Shown piece by piece: positions 50,730 through 63,700 of a DNA stretch of 64,000 bases. Each line of letters opens with the position of its first letter. Position 1 is the first letter of the stretch. The position numbers and the translations under genes were made by a program. The notes below the pieces were generated by a model. That model saw only the letters and a program-made list of their open reading frames with translations. It ran no database searches and was not told where the DNA came from. This stretch comes from Mytilus edulis (lineage: Eukaryota; Mollusca; Bivalvia; Mytilida; Mytilidae), in NCBI RefSeq assembly GCF_963676685.1, contig NC_092350.1:64287674-64351673 (forward strand). The letters run 5' to 3'.

Positions 50730-53030
50730 GAAAGTGGATTTTGATTGTTAATTTATCCCTCAATAATTTCTCCATTTAATAAATAATAAGTATATCCAAA
50801 CTTTTTGGATATAAGTCTTAAATTATCAATAATTAAGTATATGCTTCTTGATTCATGTCAGGAATCTGTTAATCGTGTGGGGTATCGTTTGCTACAGAAT
50901 ATCATATTTGTTTTGCATAAATCTGGCCGTCAATTTGTTGTTTGAATGGTTTTTCATCTGTCATGTTGAGGCTTTTAAAAGCTTGTTATGCAGTGTACGT
51001 TTTGCTTATTATTGAAGGTTCTACTATGATCTATATTTGCAAGCTTTAACGCCTTGATGGTCTTTAATGTAAAGCTACGCCATTGGCAATCTAATTAAAT
51101 ATTCTTATGTTATACTTCATAATCTTTTCAAATCTTAATACAACTGCAGTACCACATTCTCTTCTATGTTCCAAAGGTAATAAAAGCTTAAATTTCAGAA
51201 CATATCTGTGCTTGATTTTTTGTGTATACCCATTACTTAAACGATGTGTTACGGAAACAAAAAGGGTTGTTGATGACGCATATGTGAACAATGTATTACT
51301 GAAGCATATAGAGCCTGTTGTTTATTGGTATGCAAAACATGCAAAAGTGTCGCCAGTAGTAGAATTTTTGTTTTTCTTTTTCTTTTCATCTTTTTTTTCA
51401 TTTACAAAATGTGAGACAATACCATCAATCATCAATCAAACGCGTCGGTCTCATGATATATCAGTTTTTCAACAGTTTATAAAACCACGTGTTTTATTTA
51501 CTTCACACAAAGACAGTACCTTTTTTTGTAATTATTTTTGAATATCTGAATATTTATATTTTCATTAATGTTTTTTATTGTGTGTCGCTTCTTCGAACTA
51601 AATTCAAAAAAATAAAAATAGGCCTCTTTTCTAAGCGAGCTATCATTTGATTTTTTTTTTTTGGAGGGCTAGGATGGAATTTGAAAAAAAAAATGGAAAG
51701 GATTATTATTAAAAGAACGGACAGGCTCTGCAGCTGTCATGATAAACTAATACAAAAAAAAAACAAGACCGACCATAGAGAAAAAAGAAGAAAAAGATAA
51801 AGGCATGACAGCAATTACAAAAAACAAAGTTTTAGCTATTTACCAAGCAAGACGGTATGTGTAATTAAATCAGCACGGCTTATTGTCATTATTATTATTG
51901 GCTGTTTATTCAGATGACAGCAAAGAAGGAACAACGAGTTCTCAATTACGTCATGTGTTAATTGACAATATAATGTAGTGATCCAATACATTATGTATAA
52001 AACAGTACGAATTGGAATAAAAGTTCAAGGTTTGTGTTGTTGATAAATACGAATGATGTGATCGATCTAACGATTTTAATTAATCAACAGCAGGTTCAAT
52101 ACATCAGGAGAATCACAGTGTGTTATATATACCGAGATTAATCATGTTTATTACACACATTGTTTTACAATAATTACAGATCTTCAAATATATTTCTATG
52201 CCATTATACCATTCCTGAGCATACTTGCCCTAATCAAGGTCAATACACAATAGCAAATGTGAACGTTTAAGTGTAAATGTATGTTGTCTATTGATTGTGA
52301 TAAAAGTAATTTATTGATAATATATAACATTTATCTATTTTTGAAAATGAAATATTGACTTACTAGTGAAAAAGGCATGTTGTTGTTCCAATAACATAAT
52401 CAAGATAATGTCAGCTCGACATACATTTATTGATTTCTTCTAAGAATAAATGATTGTAACACTCTGCTATCATACGGAATAGTTCATTAGATACATACGG
52501 AATTTCAATTTAGTAAATATGGGTAAAGATGTGGGTAAGTGTTTGTTATTGGAATTGTAGGATACGGTTGCTTTGCGATATATTAAAATATAAATGAAAT
52601 GAATTCTTTTTAGTTATGCCTATTACAAGATGTAAAGTCCGTACTGCAACAACCGAAACCTCCCGTATTTACTGTGGTTATACAGTCTTTCTTGATATTT
52701 TCCGGATACTTCATTTTGTTTGAACTTTCTTTTATTTATGATTAAATTAGTGTCATTAGTGTGTTGCCCTACGTATTTGTTTGGAATAATCTACAGATTT
52801 GAATTAACAAATTATTTTACGAAATAAAAGATTTTTTTATCTAAAGTTAAACAAGAAAGAAAGGAAGTAATCAATTAAAACTAACTTATTTGAAATCAAA
52901 TCAAATATAAGTATATAATGCACTAGTTTATTCAAATGTTTCACCATAACAAATAGTGGTATATTTCAGTGCCATGTATAAAGCATTGGTGCCTTCATTT
53001 AGAAAATAAACATAATCCAACGTAAAAGGA
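50730..53030. other. Gene-less stretch upstream of the PPxY gene's signal exon
   Basis: The first exon with the ATG of the PPxY membrane protein should lie here or further right but was not identified. A repeat tail is at 50,855-50,985 and T/A runs at 51,365-51,760. Confidence 0.35.
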
Positions 53031-53149
53031 ATAGAACATTGTTCTAATGATCTGGGGGGGCCATGTTGGAATAGCGTTTTATGTTTTTGTATACATTTAA
53101 GAAGCAAGGATTTGATCGGGAAACGATGAAAAAAATGAAAAACAACACG

Positions 53150-53290
53150 TTAAATAATTGTATGCGTCTGAAGCGCTTTTCTTGATTTACCTTCATCAGA
53201 AACGCGCAAAGCCAAACATTTAAAAGTACCGAAACAGTTGAAGACCTATGTGACAAAACACTTTAAATAAATAGCTCAATTCATCTAAGG
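53150..53290. repeat. Repeat with GATTTACCTTCATCAGAAACGC, related to 18,835-18,960
   Basis: TTACCTTCATCAGAAACGCG is the complement of a form of CGTTCCTGATGAAGGTATAT at 18,879. Both neighbourhoods also share GCATGCAATTAATAAAG/TTAAATAATTGTATGCG-like words. Confidence 0.45.
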
Positions 53291-53787
53291 TCAATTTTGC
53301 AAAATTGATTAACGGACTATTTATTTTAAATGTTGCAAATTCTTTTTTCATTTCTGAATGTGGTTTTTTTTCCTATTTATCCAAAACGTGTCATGATAGC
53401 CTATTTCCTTTTTTCCATCATTATAGATAGTATTTACCTAAAAAGTAAGGCAGGTACAAATCTATAACCAAATCTCCAGTAATTAGAAATTGACTTAGTT
53501 GAGACCTTGCCATCATAAAAAGCTTCGTCAAATTCGACTTCTTTATGGACGTACGTGATCTGAACTTTTTCTGCAATACACAATAGTAGGGGAGCTCGCT
53601 CTTGTATATCTATTTAAAAGACTTAACCATTTATTAAGAGTTTGTTTAACTGGTAGCTTTTAGGATTTTAATAGATATGCACTTATATCATGTGAAAAGC
53701 ACATGATAATTCCACTTCAATTATAATAGAAACGCAAACATGTGTTATCAGTAAAAAGGACCAGTTCCGCAATATATATATATAATT

Positions 53788-54152
53788 GTGTACAAAAAAA
53801 AAATAGTAACACCTTATGTTTGTGGCATAACATCTTAGCCACTAGTTAATTGTTTTCTGTTTAGTATTAAAGTCATTTTAAGATCCATTTTGTTACATCT
53901 TGTGATCAATTGTATTTGGCAATCGCCAATGGCAGTAAAAAAACATCAGTTGTTCGACTTGTTAGTCAAATGCGTTTTGTTTAAATATACTTTTTCACTT
54001 TTTTGGTCTTTTGGAGAATGTTGTTTGTGTTGTTTTTAGACCCTTCTACAACGAAATTTGTTTTACATGCACACGTATGAAAATTGCGGTTTTTATCCAG
54101 CGCAATCATAGGTTTGAACGTAGTTTTCAATTTAGGCTTGTTTATATTTTTT
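53788..54152 (+). repeat. Direct repeat unit 1
   Basis: ACACCTTATGTTTGTGGCAT through TTTCAATTTAGGCTTGTTTA is repeated almost unchanged at 54,325-54,682. Open frames in it are not conserved between the two copies. Confidence 0.7.
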
Positions 54153-54324
54153 CGTTTGGGCTTGTATCATATTTCCCCTCCGGTTTATATGATCCGTTCA
54201 TCATATTGACTCTTAAAATTCAAAAGTCTATCTAAAAATGAGGGTACATTAAATATGGCCTTCCAAATACCGTTTCGATCCCTAACATCACTGACGAGAC
54301 ATTTATTGTCGAAATCCGGATCTG

Positions 54325-54679
54325 GTGTACAAAAAAAATATTAACACCTTATGTTTGTGGCATAACATCTTAGCCACTAGTTAATTGTTTTCTGTTTAGT
54401 ATTAAAGCTATTTTAAGATCCATTTTGTTACATCTTGTGATCAATTTTGGTTTTTTTTGGCAATCGCCAATGGCAGTCAGCAGGGTTAAAGAACATCAGT
54501 TGTTTGACCTTTTAGTCAAATGCGTTTTGTTTAAATATGCTTTTTCATTTTTTGGTCTTTTGGAAAATGTTGTTTGTGCTGTTTTTAGACCCTTCTACAC
54601 CGAAATTTGTTTTACATGCACACGTATTTTTATCCAACGCAATCATAGGTTTGAACTTAGTTTTCAATTTAGGCTTGTT

Positions 54680-54682
<3 letters not shown>
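54325..54682 (+). repeat. Direct repeat unit 2, followed by a TA microsatellite
   Basis: Near copy of 53,788-54,152, about 537 bases downstream, with a few short insertions and deletions. An (AT)n tract at 54,683-54,711 follows. Confidence 0.7.
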
Positions 54683-54710
<28 letters not shown>

Positions 54711-55219
54711 GTTGATCATGTTGAAAGAATATATCTCCATCGAATCAAAATCAAGCACAAACTCTCCCGTTAGTAGTTTATTAGCATTTTTATCAAAATA
54801 TATACGAGGTTATCCTAACCGTATCATGCCAACGACGACTTATAAAAGACGACTCTTATTCTATGGAAATTTATCCCTTTCCGGACCCATTGTATAAAAA
54901 AAAATAATCAACGTGTGGTTGCTGGTGATCTCAACAGATCATTGGATGATTTTAAGGGTCATGACCTTTTTAGCTAACTGGCTGAATTAAAATATGCTAT
55001 AATAGGTGTTAATGAAATTGACAACTTCCTGTAATGTGAAAGGCACTCGAAGGGGATTTTCGGTGAACAAAGAAAGAAAATGTATTTTTTAATCATTACA
55101 GAAACAGATACTTACATATTAGTTACTCGTTACTCTTACATTGTAGTGGGAGATATTGTGTACATAATTGTGCAAATCATGATACAAGCATGAAATTTGG
55201 TACATGGATAGACCAAATG

Positions 55220-57200
55220 ATAATTAAAAAAATCAGCTGCTTTCCCGAGGAAATGCCGACACAGTGTCACACCCACTAAATGCATGGAAGAAGGGAAAAG
55301 CTGCTACACGAGGAACAAACTCATTTGATATGACATGTACATAAAGCCATCGAAAGTCTTTATTCCTTCGAAAATATTTCCACAATTTGTCATAACCTTT
55401 ACTTTCGAGTACTGCAATTCCTAATAATACTATGTCTATGTCAGTACGTACTTGAAATTACTTATTGCAACCATTTTCAGCAGCAAGCTTATCATGGACA
55501 ATCATTCGTGTATCTGCTTCTTCATGGTTACAATTGCATAGCTGGGAAGTATCCGCATTGCAATTGAAAGACTATATTCACTTTGAGTAGCTTTAGCATT
55601 TTGATTAGTCTCTAAAGAAGCATTCTGTCGGCAAGAAATTTAAACAATTCCGTTTTGTTGTCATCTGCACAGAAACAAACTACTCCAAACCCTTTGCATT
55701 CTACCAGAACCAATATATTTCCGTCTAGCACCAGTACTTTGCTTTTTATTTTCGTCCCAGCCTTTAGATAATTCATTTAGTAAACATCAAATCGATGTCT
55801 ACTCTTGAATACTTATCGAAGGAAGATTGTATGTAAGGCAGTATGCTATCATTTGCATAATTATCAAATATGTTTGCCCCAAATAGTGGCAATAAATTAA
55901 CCATTGCTGCCCCACCAACGATAAATGCGTCAGAATTTGGATCAGTTGATGGCAAATCGCAAAATGTTTCAAGTATACCCATTTACTGCGATTTAATACC
56001 ACATCCTGGCACAAAGAGAGAGAAGCAGTTTGGTTTTCAAGAAATGAAAAGTCTAGAAAGGAAATCGAAATCAGTGTTCAGATTCTTTAGCTTTATTCTT
56101 TCACAAAGATGTTTCAAGTTTCATTTTACAGCTTTTATATGGAAACGTTCTTTTTCATCTGGTTAAAAAAAGCATTTGCTTCAAATGATTGTACTGTTTG
56201 GATCTTGGAGTTTATATAGATATCTTACCTATTTCTGAAACGACAATTTCCTTTAACAGAGTAAATTTTGCAAAAATCTGACGACTCTTATAGAAATACT
56301 TTCAAAACTCGTTCATCACTTTAGAAAGCCTTTAATGTTTATCAACAAAATCCTTTTTGTGTGTTCGTAGTCTTCATCATTTGTTATAGAATGACTCAAA
56401 CCACTAAATCTGTCAAATTCATCTACCAGTCTACTGACGTTTGGTACATCTACCATCCATCGTCTCGAAGGGATGTTCGATTAGACGTATGGTACCAACA
56501 TCGCCGTGCACGACTCATTATTCTGTGTTTGAGTCTGAACAATTGTAATATAAGAAATCAACTTGCTGGTGTTACGTACAGTAACAACTACCATTTGCAA
56601 ATCTCATTACCACCTGCGGGTGATGTTCGTGAAGGGAAGCCATATCTTGGAGATGGATCGGTAACCATGGAGCATAATTTACTCGATCAAGACCAAAATT
56701 GGTATCATACTTGATATGGACTGTTTCTAAAGTACGATATCTGACTCGTGAAATGAGCGTACTACAAAAGGCACACGAAGTTCTTAATTCATAATTGAAC
56801 TGTGGTCGACATGACCATATTTCCTTACACCTGTTAATCAAATTCTTAAACGTCACAGAGTCATGAACTATATTTTCTGTGTTTACGCTTTTATAACGGC
56901 TGGCATTATCAATTCAAGCAAACTACATGCAGTTATCTGATGCGCGTGTCTATTCCGAATAACATTTGAATTTACATGAACAGCATCTGCCATTCTAGGT
57001 GTTGCAATATCGGCTTCAGTGGGGGCACATGTCCATCCACTATAACGCAATAAATCACTCAATATTTTAAAACAAGCCGTTTTAATGTACAATCCACCAA
57101 ATATGACGATAAAATCATGTTCTCCGTACAAATCTGGCCATTCCAATTGCTTTGCCAATATCAAAGGGTTTATCTGCAGCTATAATTGATGTTTGCCCGA
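55220..57200 (-). pseudogene. Decayed intronless copy of a multi-copy invertebrate gene (EADTR/GCDTVS family)
   Basis: Read on the minus strand, fragments appear in the order I recall for a large uncharacterised protein family that is multi-copy in bivalves and corals. They are LAKQLEWPDLYGE and FGGLYIK (57160-57080), FGLDRVNYAPWLPIHLQDM (about 56697-56640), RRWMVDVP (about 56480), FIVGGAAMVNLLP (about 55925), NKTELFKFLADR (about 55660-55625), HEEADTR (about 55527), and FHAFSGCDTVSAF (about 55290-55250). Successive fragments are in different frames with stops between them. No introns are evident across about 2 kb. The family's role is unknown; high copy number suggests spread with mobile elements. 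The copy is clearly dead. Recognition is from memory, not from a search. Confidence 0.72.
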
Positions 57201-57918
57201 TATTTATAAACTTAACCGCCTTTTTCACCTAATCAATCGAATGCTTGATCATTGCAACTAAAAGGGCGTGTTTTCAAACAGTGGCATCAAAGTAGTAACA
57301 CTTTATACTCGAACAGAAGTGCCTAGATGCTTAGAGTAATGAATGACGACCAACATATGTTTAAGAATTTCAAATCCTCATCTGCTAGATGAACTACGAT
57401 TTCCATCATTGTGCCCTTGTAGTATATGTTATTCTTTATTTATTGATAAATAGTTTGCACATGCGCGAAATTTTTAAACGCATGCGTATCATACCTTTAA
57501 AAATGTCATCAAACAAATTCATAACATCATTAAAAATTAAAAAGCGCTAACCATGTAATAAATAGTTCAAATTTTTGTGTGTGAATTTTGTAACATTTTC
57601 ACGCATGCACAAACCCAGAACATGTCAAATATTCATTTCTAGTACATACGTCACGTGTAAAGAAGATATCCACCAAACCTGATAATACTTTTTACTCAAA
57701 GAAGGTCAAAGAAAACGTTTTCCAGAAAATAAGTATTTCAATCAGGAAAAAAACACCCATTTTAGAAAAGGTTGTGGCCACCTTGAAAAAAATGAAATGT
57801 TCTTTTGGCCAGCAGTGTTTTCTTAAAAAGTATATAATAATGATGCTTGATTCTAATTGTCATGCTTGTATCATCATTTGCACAATTCCCTTGATTTTGC
57901 TTGCTAATATATTCTACT

Positions 57919-58046
57919 ATTGATGCGAGTGTATTATCGGATTTATCCAATCTCGATGATTCAATTATAAACTTCGAGGCTCGGACTTTAAAATTGATAA
58001 TTTAACTATCTCGATTGGATAAATCTGATAATACACTCACATCAAT
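57919..58046. repeat. ~128-base foldback palindrome
   Basis: ATTGATGCGAGTGTATTATC pairs with GATAATACACTCACATCAAT, and GGATTTATCCAATCTCGAT with ATCTCGATTGGATAAATCT. The arms are about 45 bases with few mismatches. Confidence 0.65.
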
Positions 58047-58234
58047 GAAGGAATCTGTATGTATTTCCGATACACATAAACTGTGAGTAAATCAATATCA
58101 ATTATAAAAAGTGCAATCTGAAATAACCTTCCAGCTTCTATTTATACACTAAATCAATATTATCTTTTTTTATTTTGTATTGTTACCTCCAAAGAACTAA
58201 TAAGTTCAAAAATTTTATTTATCGATTGAGAGAA

Positions 58235-58470
58235 AACAAATCAGGGCCACAAAAACATGAAGGAAACACATCATATATAAGAGGAAAACAACAGAATAAT
58301 AGAAACGCTAAAGTTCAACAAAAACAAACGCCAACATACATAGAAATGAACTTTTCGATAACATCTGCAATATTCCCGACTTTTTGTTCTTTGATTTTAA
58401 GAAAGGAAAAATGATGGGTTTAACCTGGTTGCATGGCTAGCAAAGCCATCCGCATGTATGTCAATGTAAA
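58235..58470 (-). repeat. Strongly diverged copy of the ~860-base repeat
   Basis: TAAGAGGAAAACAACAGAAT and GGGTTTAACCTGGTTGCATG correspond to parts of 657-1530. Confidence 0.4.
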
Positions 58471-58479
58471 CATTTGAGC

Positions 58480-59579
58480 TTAAATGCCAATACAGAAATA
58501 CAGCATAAATAAACGGCAATAAAGAAATCAATAATATAATTGTCGTTACACCATATAAACCAAAGAATAACAAAGAACATCTTCAACTTACGACATCATA
58601 GGACATCATCCACAATGAAGTATTTCTGTAATCATTACAGATATATAGTCTTAACATTCATACTAATATTTGCACACTTATAGTCCAAACAATAAGAAAG
58701 AAGATGACGATATTGAAAAGCTTTTAAAAAAAAATATTGTGACGACGTCATAATTATTTACAATAACACAATACGTAAACATTGGAAATCGATAGTGACT
58801 CGACAGTACTGACAAAAAAGACATACTTAAAAAGCACTTATAATCTTTTTATTTTTAGTATCCTGCGTCAGGTTAAACTCGATAATATATATTATAGGTT
58901 GTATATAATGCATTTGTCTAGTTCCATGAGTTTATTTGAATGTATTTGATTACAAGTTGCTAACCTGCTTATTCCATTATAATATTTGTGTCAATAAAAT
59001 CATTTAAAATCTAATGACAAAATATTTAAAGATTAAACAAAATTAGTTGGGGTTGATTTTTACATCAAGTATATTCCAGCAAAAAATGCGTGTTCAGTAC
59101 AATAGGACGAAATCCGTTGAGTTAGGTCGGTTATGTCGAGTAAAGTCATTTTATTGGAAATCTCTATTAAGTGATGTTAACCTTACAACATGTTCAATGT
59201 ACATACATTTTTCACCAAGATATACATAAAAATATTTACAGTATGCGTTAAAAGTAAGGACAAAATCACCTCAGTAATGGAAATTACAAAAATGCTAAAT
59301 TAAAAGAGAAGATTTTTCTTAACCTATAATACACTCAGAATAGATAGTATTTAAACCATAGACAAAGCAAGACTAAAACGGAAGTTTGTGATTAAATTCT
59401 ATATAAAATATAATGAGATATCTACACTAAACGAACAATAGCGTGTCATCTGATAAATGTATCCTATTCATTTCGGAGATTGATGAAAGATTATTTCAAG
59501 TTTTTTTTAAATGAAACCATAGTAAATTAATAGGCCGACTTCATAACAGTTGTTTAGATCTATTATAAAACAAAAACAG

Positions 59580-59610
<31 letters not shown>

Positions 59611-60510
59611 GGAATTGATATGTATTTCATTATATTCCTTTGTATTTTCTAAGTGCTACAATCGACATATCTGTACAAAAGCATTACTCTAATAGCTTGT
59701 GCATTAGCAATAATAAAACTAGACATGTTGCATATGAATGCAATTTCAAGAAAATAAAATTGTGTCTACTTGGGATTTCCATCTAGATAGTTACAGTTGT
59801 CCAGATACTTTCAAAATCAAAAAAGTGTCTCCATGTATTATTAAACTATGTATAGATGGTTGTCTAGACTTTTACCACCTATGTTTTAGTTCAACAATTT
59901 ATCGAGATAGTACAACGGTGATTGCTTGATCTATTAAGATTCGTATGCGATGTATCTAGATGGTTTTGTTATCTATCTACATACTTATGCGACGATGCGA
60001 ACTTATCTTAAAACATTGTCAACACATATAGTTTGATACTGAAATGTACGTATGCGATGTAGCTAGATGATGCTTGTACGAACTTATCTACATACATTGT
60101 CAACATATCTAGATTGATAATGTAACTAGACTGGAGCAATTTGTTTTATCATACACGAACGGCCATTCATAGTTGAGTTCTTGTTTAATTTACTTGACAC
60201 GGGGAAAAACCCCAACACAACATATTTAAATATTATTATAATCATTTAAAGTGAGAACTTTGACTAAAAATATATTAACAATCAACATGTTTAGCGATAT
60301 GTAGAGACATAGAAGCAATTTTTACGTAAAAGGTTATACAATTTAGTCGATTCAACAAAGGATTTCATATCTCACAAAGTATCAGTTTTTGATACTACAT
60401 AACATATATATTTAATCATTACATTTTTTTGTTGAAAGACTTACTGTGTTCAAGAAAAATGTAAATCATAATCATTACTTGTGTACAGTAACTGATTGAT
60501 ACAGTCATTG
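58480..60510. other. Gene-less stretch with a long T-run
   Basis: A run of about 25 T at 59,586-59,610 and the tandem repeat at 59,942 are the only notable structures. Confidence 0.4.
59942..60130. repeat. Two-unit tandem repeat of ~80-108 bases
   Basis: CGTATGCGATGTATCTAGAT then CATTGTCAACACATATAG recurs as CGTATGCGATGTAGCTAGAT then CATTGTCAACATATCTAG. Confidence 0.55.
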
Positions 60511-60517
60511 AACTGGT

Positions 60518-60643
60518 TTAAATGTGCATAAATTCGCATATATATTATGAACACTGACGGTGACAATAATAATCATTCCATTTAAAATCAAAGCCTCTCC
60601 ACATCATCATACATAACTCATCAATCGGTCGATTAGGTTCTCC
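60518..60643 (-). pseudogene. C-type lectin domain 3' exon with a nonsense codon before YICE
   Basis: An exon with acceptor CTTTCAACAG at 60644-60653 begins GEPNRPIDELC and continues to KWNDYYCHRQCS, then TAA (60547-60545), then YICEFMHI and a normal stop at 60520-60518. The EPN triplet, the WND calcium-site motif, and the paired cysteines with terminal YICE mark the last part of a C-type lectin domain. EPN predicts mannose-type sugar binding in this family. The in-frame TAA removes the last conserved cysteine. No other lectin exons were found up to 64,000, so it may be a pseudogene or an isolated duplicated exon. Confidence 0.68.
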
Positions 60644-60799
60644 CTGTTGAAAGATACGAAATGTCAATTTGGGATGTGACGGTAGCTTACGAGAAAATAA
60701 GAAAATAAAAAATCGGAAATATTGGGTTTGAGAATTAAACATATTTTTTCTAGCGGCGGTTATTACCGAAATAATCAATCTAAGCTAAAGATTTATGAG

Positions 60800-63700
60800 A
60801 ATAGTTTAGCTTTATCTAACAAGGAGTAATAAAGAACAGACACACACATGGCATACCCACCCTCGCTTCAGTATTTTAACGAACTTATCTGTCCTATTAG
60901 AATCGAAATAATTCATGTAAGCCATAGATTTGTTGTAAATTTACACATGGCCTGGCCCGTGATATTCGTTAACGCTAACGCTCAGGATATAATTATCTAA
61001 TTAAAAAAATCGTCGTCCAATACTACCGTTACATCTTGAAATTACTATATTTTTGATGGCAAATAGTACACATTCTCTTTTATTTTTGTTTCACTTAGAC
61101 ATATGTGTTGGCAGTCTCTGCGTTTAAGCATTTTTAATTTCTCTATGTAATGTTACTTTTAATGTGTTTGGTATCCACAACATATGTTGTGGTATACTAT
61201 CTTAACATGGGGACAACAATCGTGTTTGATCTGTCATCAACCAAAACTCTTCGTAAAATAAAAATTACAAATAGTTACATGTCAACCACTTGACTTATCT
61301 TATCCAGCAACATTTATTAACGTAATATTTGAACATATGAAAGAAAAGCGAAATGTTTGTAAAAGAATGAATTTGATGTCAACAATTTTGATGTTGAAAT
61401 TGACTTTAAAAATAAACTGTATGAATAAAAGGAGTAAGTTCAACAAATCAACACAGTATATTAGACTGAACTTGAGAATATCATACGTACACATGTATGT
61501 GTAAGTTAAAAAACAACTGAATTCTTAGATAAACTGTTACATGTTACAAATACAAAGGAACATAACAAAGTAAAATTTGCTATGACTGTTAAGATTAATC
61601 TGATCAAGGTAAGTATGTTATTACATCTTACCTTATGCTTATGATAACACATTAGCATCAGCTGTTTTATCTTCTCTTGATGTGCAAAATCATTGCTCTC
61701 GTGTTACAACATGCTTAATTCTTCTTTTGACATGTTGTGTTATAGACATTACATTCAGATTTTCTTTCAGACAGACTATTGAGTATTGATTTTCTTCATC
61801 GAATTAAAACATTTTAGATATATCGAACTAATCATTCATACTATTAAAACTGGTATTCAACTAAAAATGATTTGATCAAAAGTTTTGTTTTGTGTTCTTG
61901 TCTATGGGTTTTTTTTTCCTTTTTTTAAAACTCTATAGCAAACTTATTTAGTTAAGTAAAAGTAAAGGGTGAGGGAGTAATAATAATGTGCTCCTGCCAA
62001 ATGCATTCCTTCTTGAAATTGAGTGGATGATTTGTAAGTAGTTTGTTCGAATTATTCTTCAAAATCAGAACAAATGCATCTATTCAAATGTATGTATGTT
62101 CACTTCAAATACGTTAAATTGCTTCAGCATCATTAACAAAAAACAAATTACTTAACCGAAAACAATACATTGACATACAAACAATAAAAGTACACTGACA
62201 TACAACAATTCAAAAAACCTAGAAACATGACAAATCATGATAACAAATTATTATGTGTGTTTGCTATAACACTAAACTGACAGGACGATGAGAAAGCCTA
62301 TTTTATTAATTTTCAAATATGAAAATATCACCACTTCATCAACAATCAAATGCTGCAGTTAATTATCAAAATAAAGATCAAATAAGCCAAAACGTTATTT
62401 CATAAATGGCATAGTAGTAAAATACATATGTATTTTTTGTAAAAATGCCACAACAATGAAAGTACTTATTTCTTATTAGGTAATAATTTGATTTTGGATG
62501 AAACTTGTCCTCTGATTGGCTGAAGTATTTTGTCTTTCAGTTCATTGACATAATTGTGAAAGGTGTATGGTTAACTCATTATCAGGACTGTACTATATTG
62601 TTCAGTCTATTCGAAATAACATTTGTATTGCACACTTTTCATTAACAGGTTTTTTTTTAGACTAAACAACATTTTTCGGGATATTTCTTCATAGACAAAA
62701 ATAATATTACACTGACAGTCATTCCATAAATAAGTTCTGTTACATTACTGGTGAATTCACCAATAGGGCTATGATCAAAGTATAAGAAATCAAAACATGC
62801 AGTGACACATGTTGATGCGTATAAGACAACGAGCATTACATTAAAAAACACGACTTCCCTATGTATTGTTAAAGATTAAAATATTAATACAATGCATTAA
62901 ATGTGTTTAAAAATACATAAGCGAATTAGGAAATAAAGAAACGAAAAAAACTAAAATGGAAGCTTGATATAAAAAATTATATTTTAAATTTAAACTTTTT
63001 TTATTATAATGAGTTGTCTTCCTTTCAATTTCGTGTAAGACAAAAGTTGTTATCTCCCATGTCCGTTTGGACACGAAGCGTCTAAGAAAAAAAAATCCAC
63101 TGTGATCAAATCTAATAATTAAATTATGAAATGTTCTTATATTATGATATTTCCTATTTGCTTCGACTGATTATGTTCAGTGATCCAAACAATTAAGTAA
63201 ACCATTATCCGGCGTATATTTGAAAAATAAATCATAGTTATCATTTACAAATCATGATTAATAACATATTAATTATAACACTCAGGACCAAGTGTCTATA
63301 TTGCCTAATGAAATTGTGTTTCGACCTTTCATTCGTAACATCATCGAAACAAAATAGTCTGTGAACATTTACTTTTTTTCAGCATGTCAACCTTATCCGT
63401 TTGGTTTATGGATTTTATATCTACAATACTTCAGTTTATGATTAAATTGTTGAAGACCAATTACACAAACTCAAAATCAGAATTGCATTCTGTCAATCTA
63501 CTGGATGATGTCAGTGTTTGTTTTAATTCTGATGGTTTATATCCTTAATTTCTAGACGGTAAAGTATGTCTCCTCACGTAAAAGATCCCTTGCAACAAAT
63601 TCACAAATAAGCATGTGTTATCAGTTGCGAGGTAACATTTCTGTGTATATTTAACATAAACTCATGATGTAGCTATTGTAGCAGAAGTCAAAAAGATATC

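Noticed and set aside
51107-51541. A 144-codon plus-strand open frame, the longest of its kind outside known exons.
   Set aside because: It consists of low-complexity Phe/Ser tracts from T-runs and has no domain, splice or start context. Chance frame.
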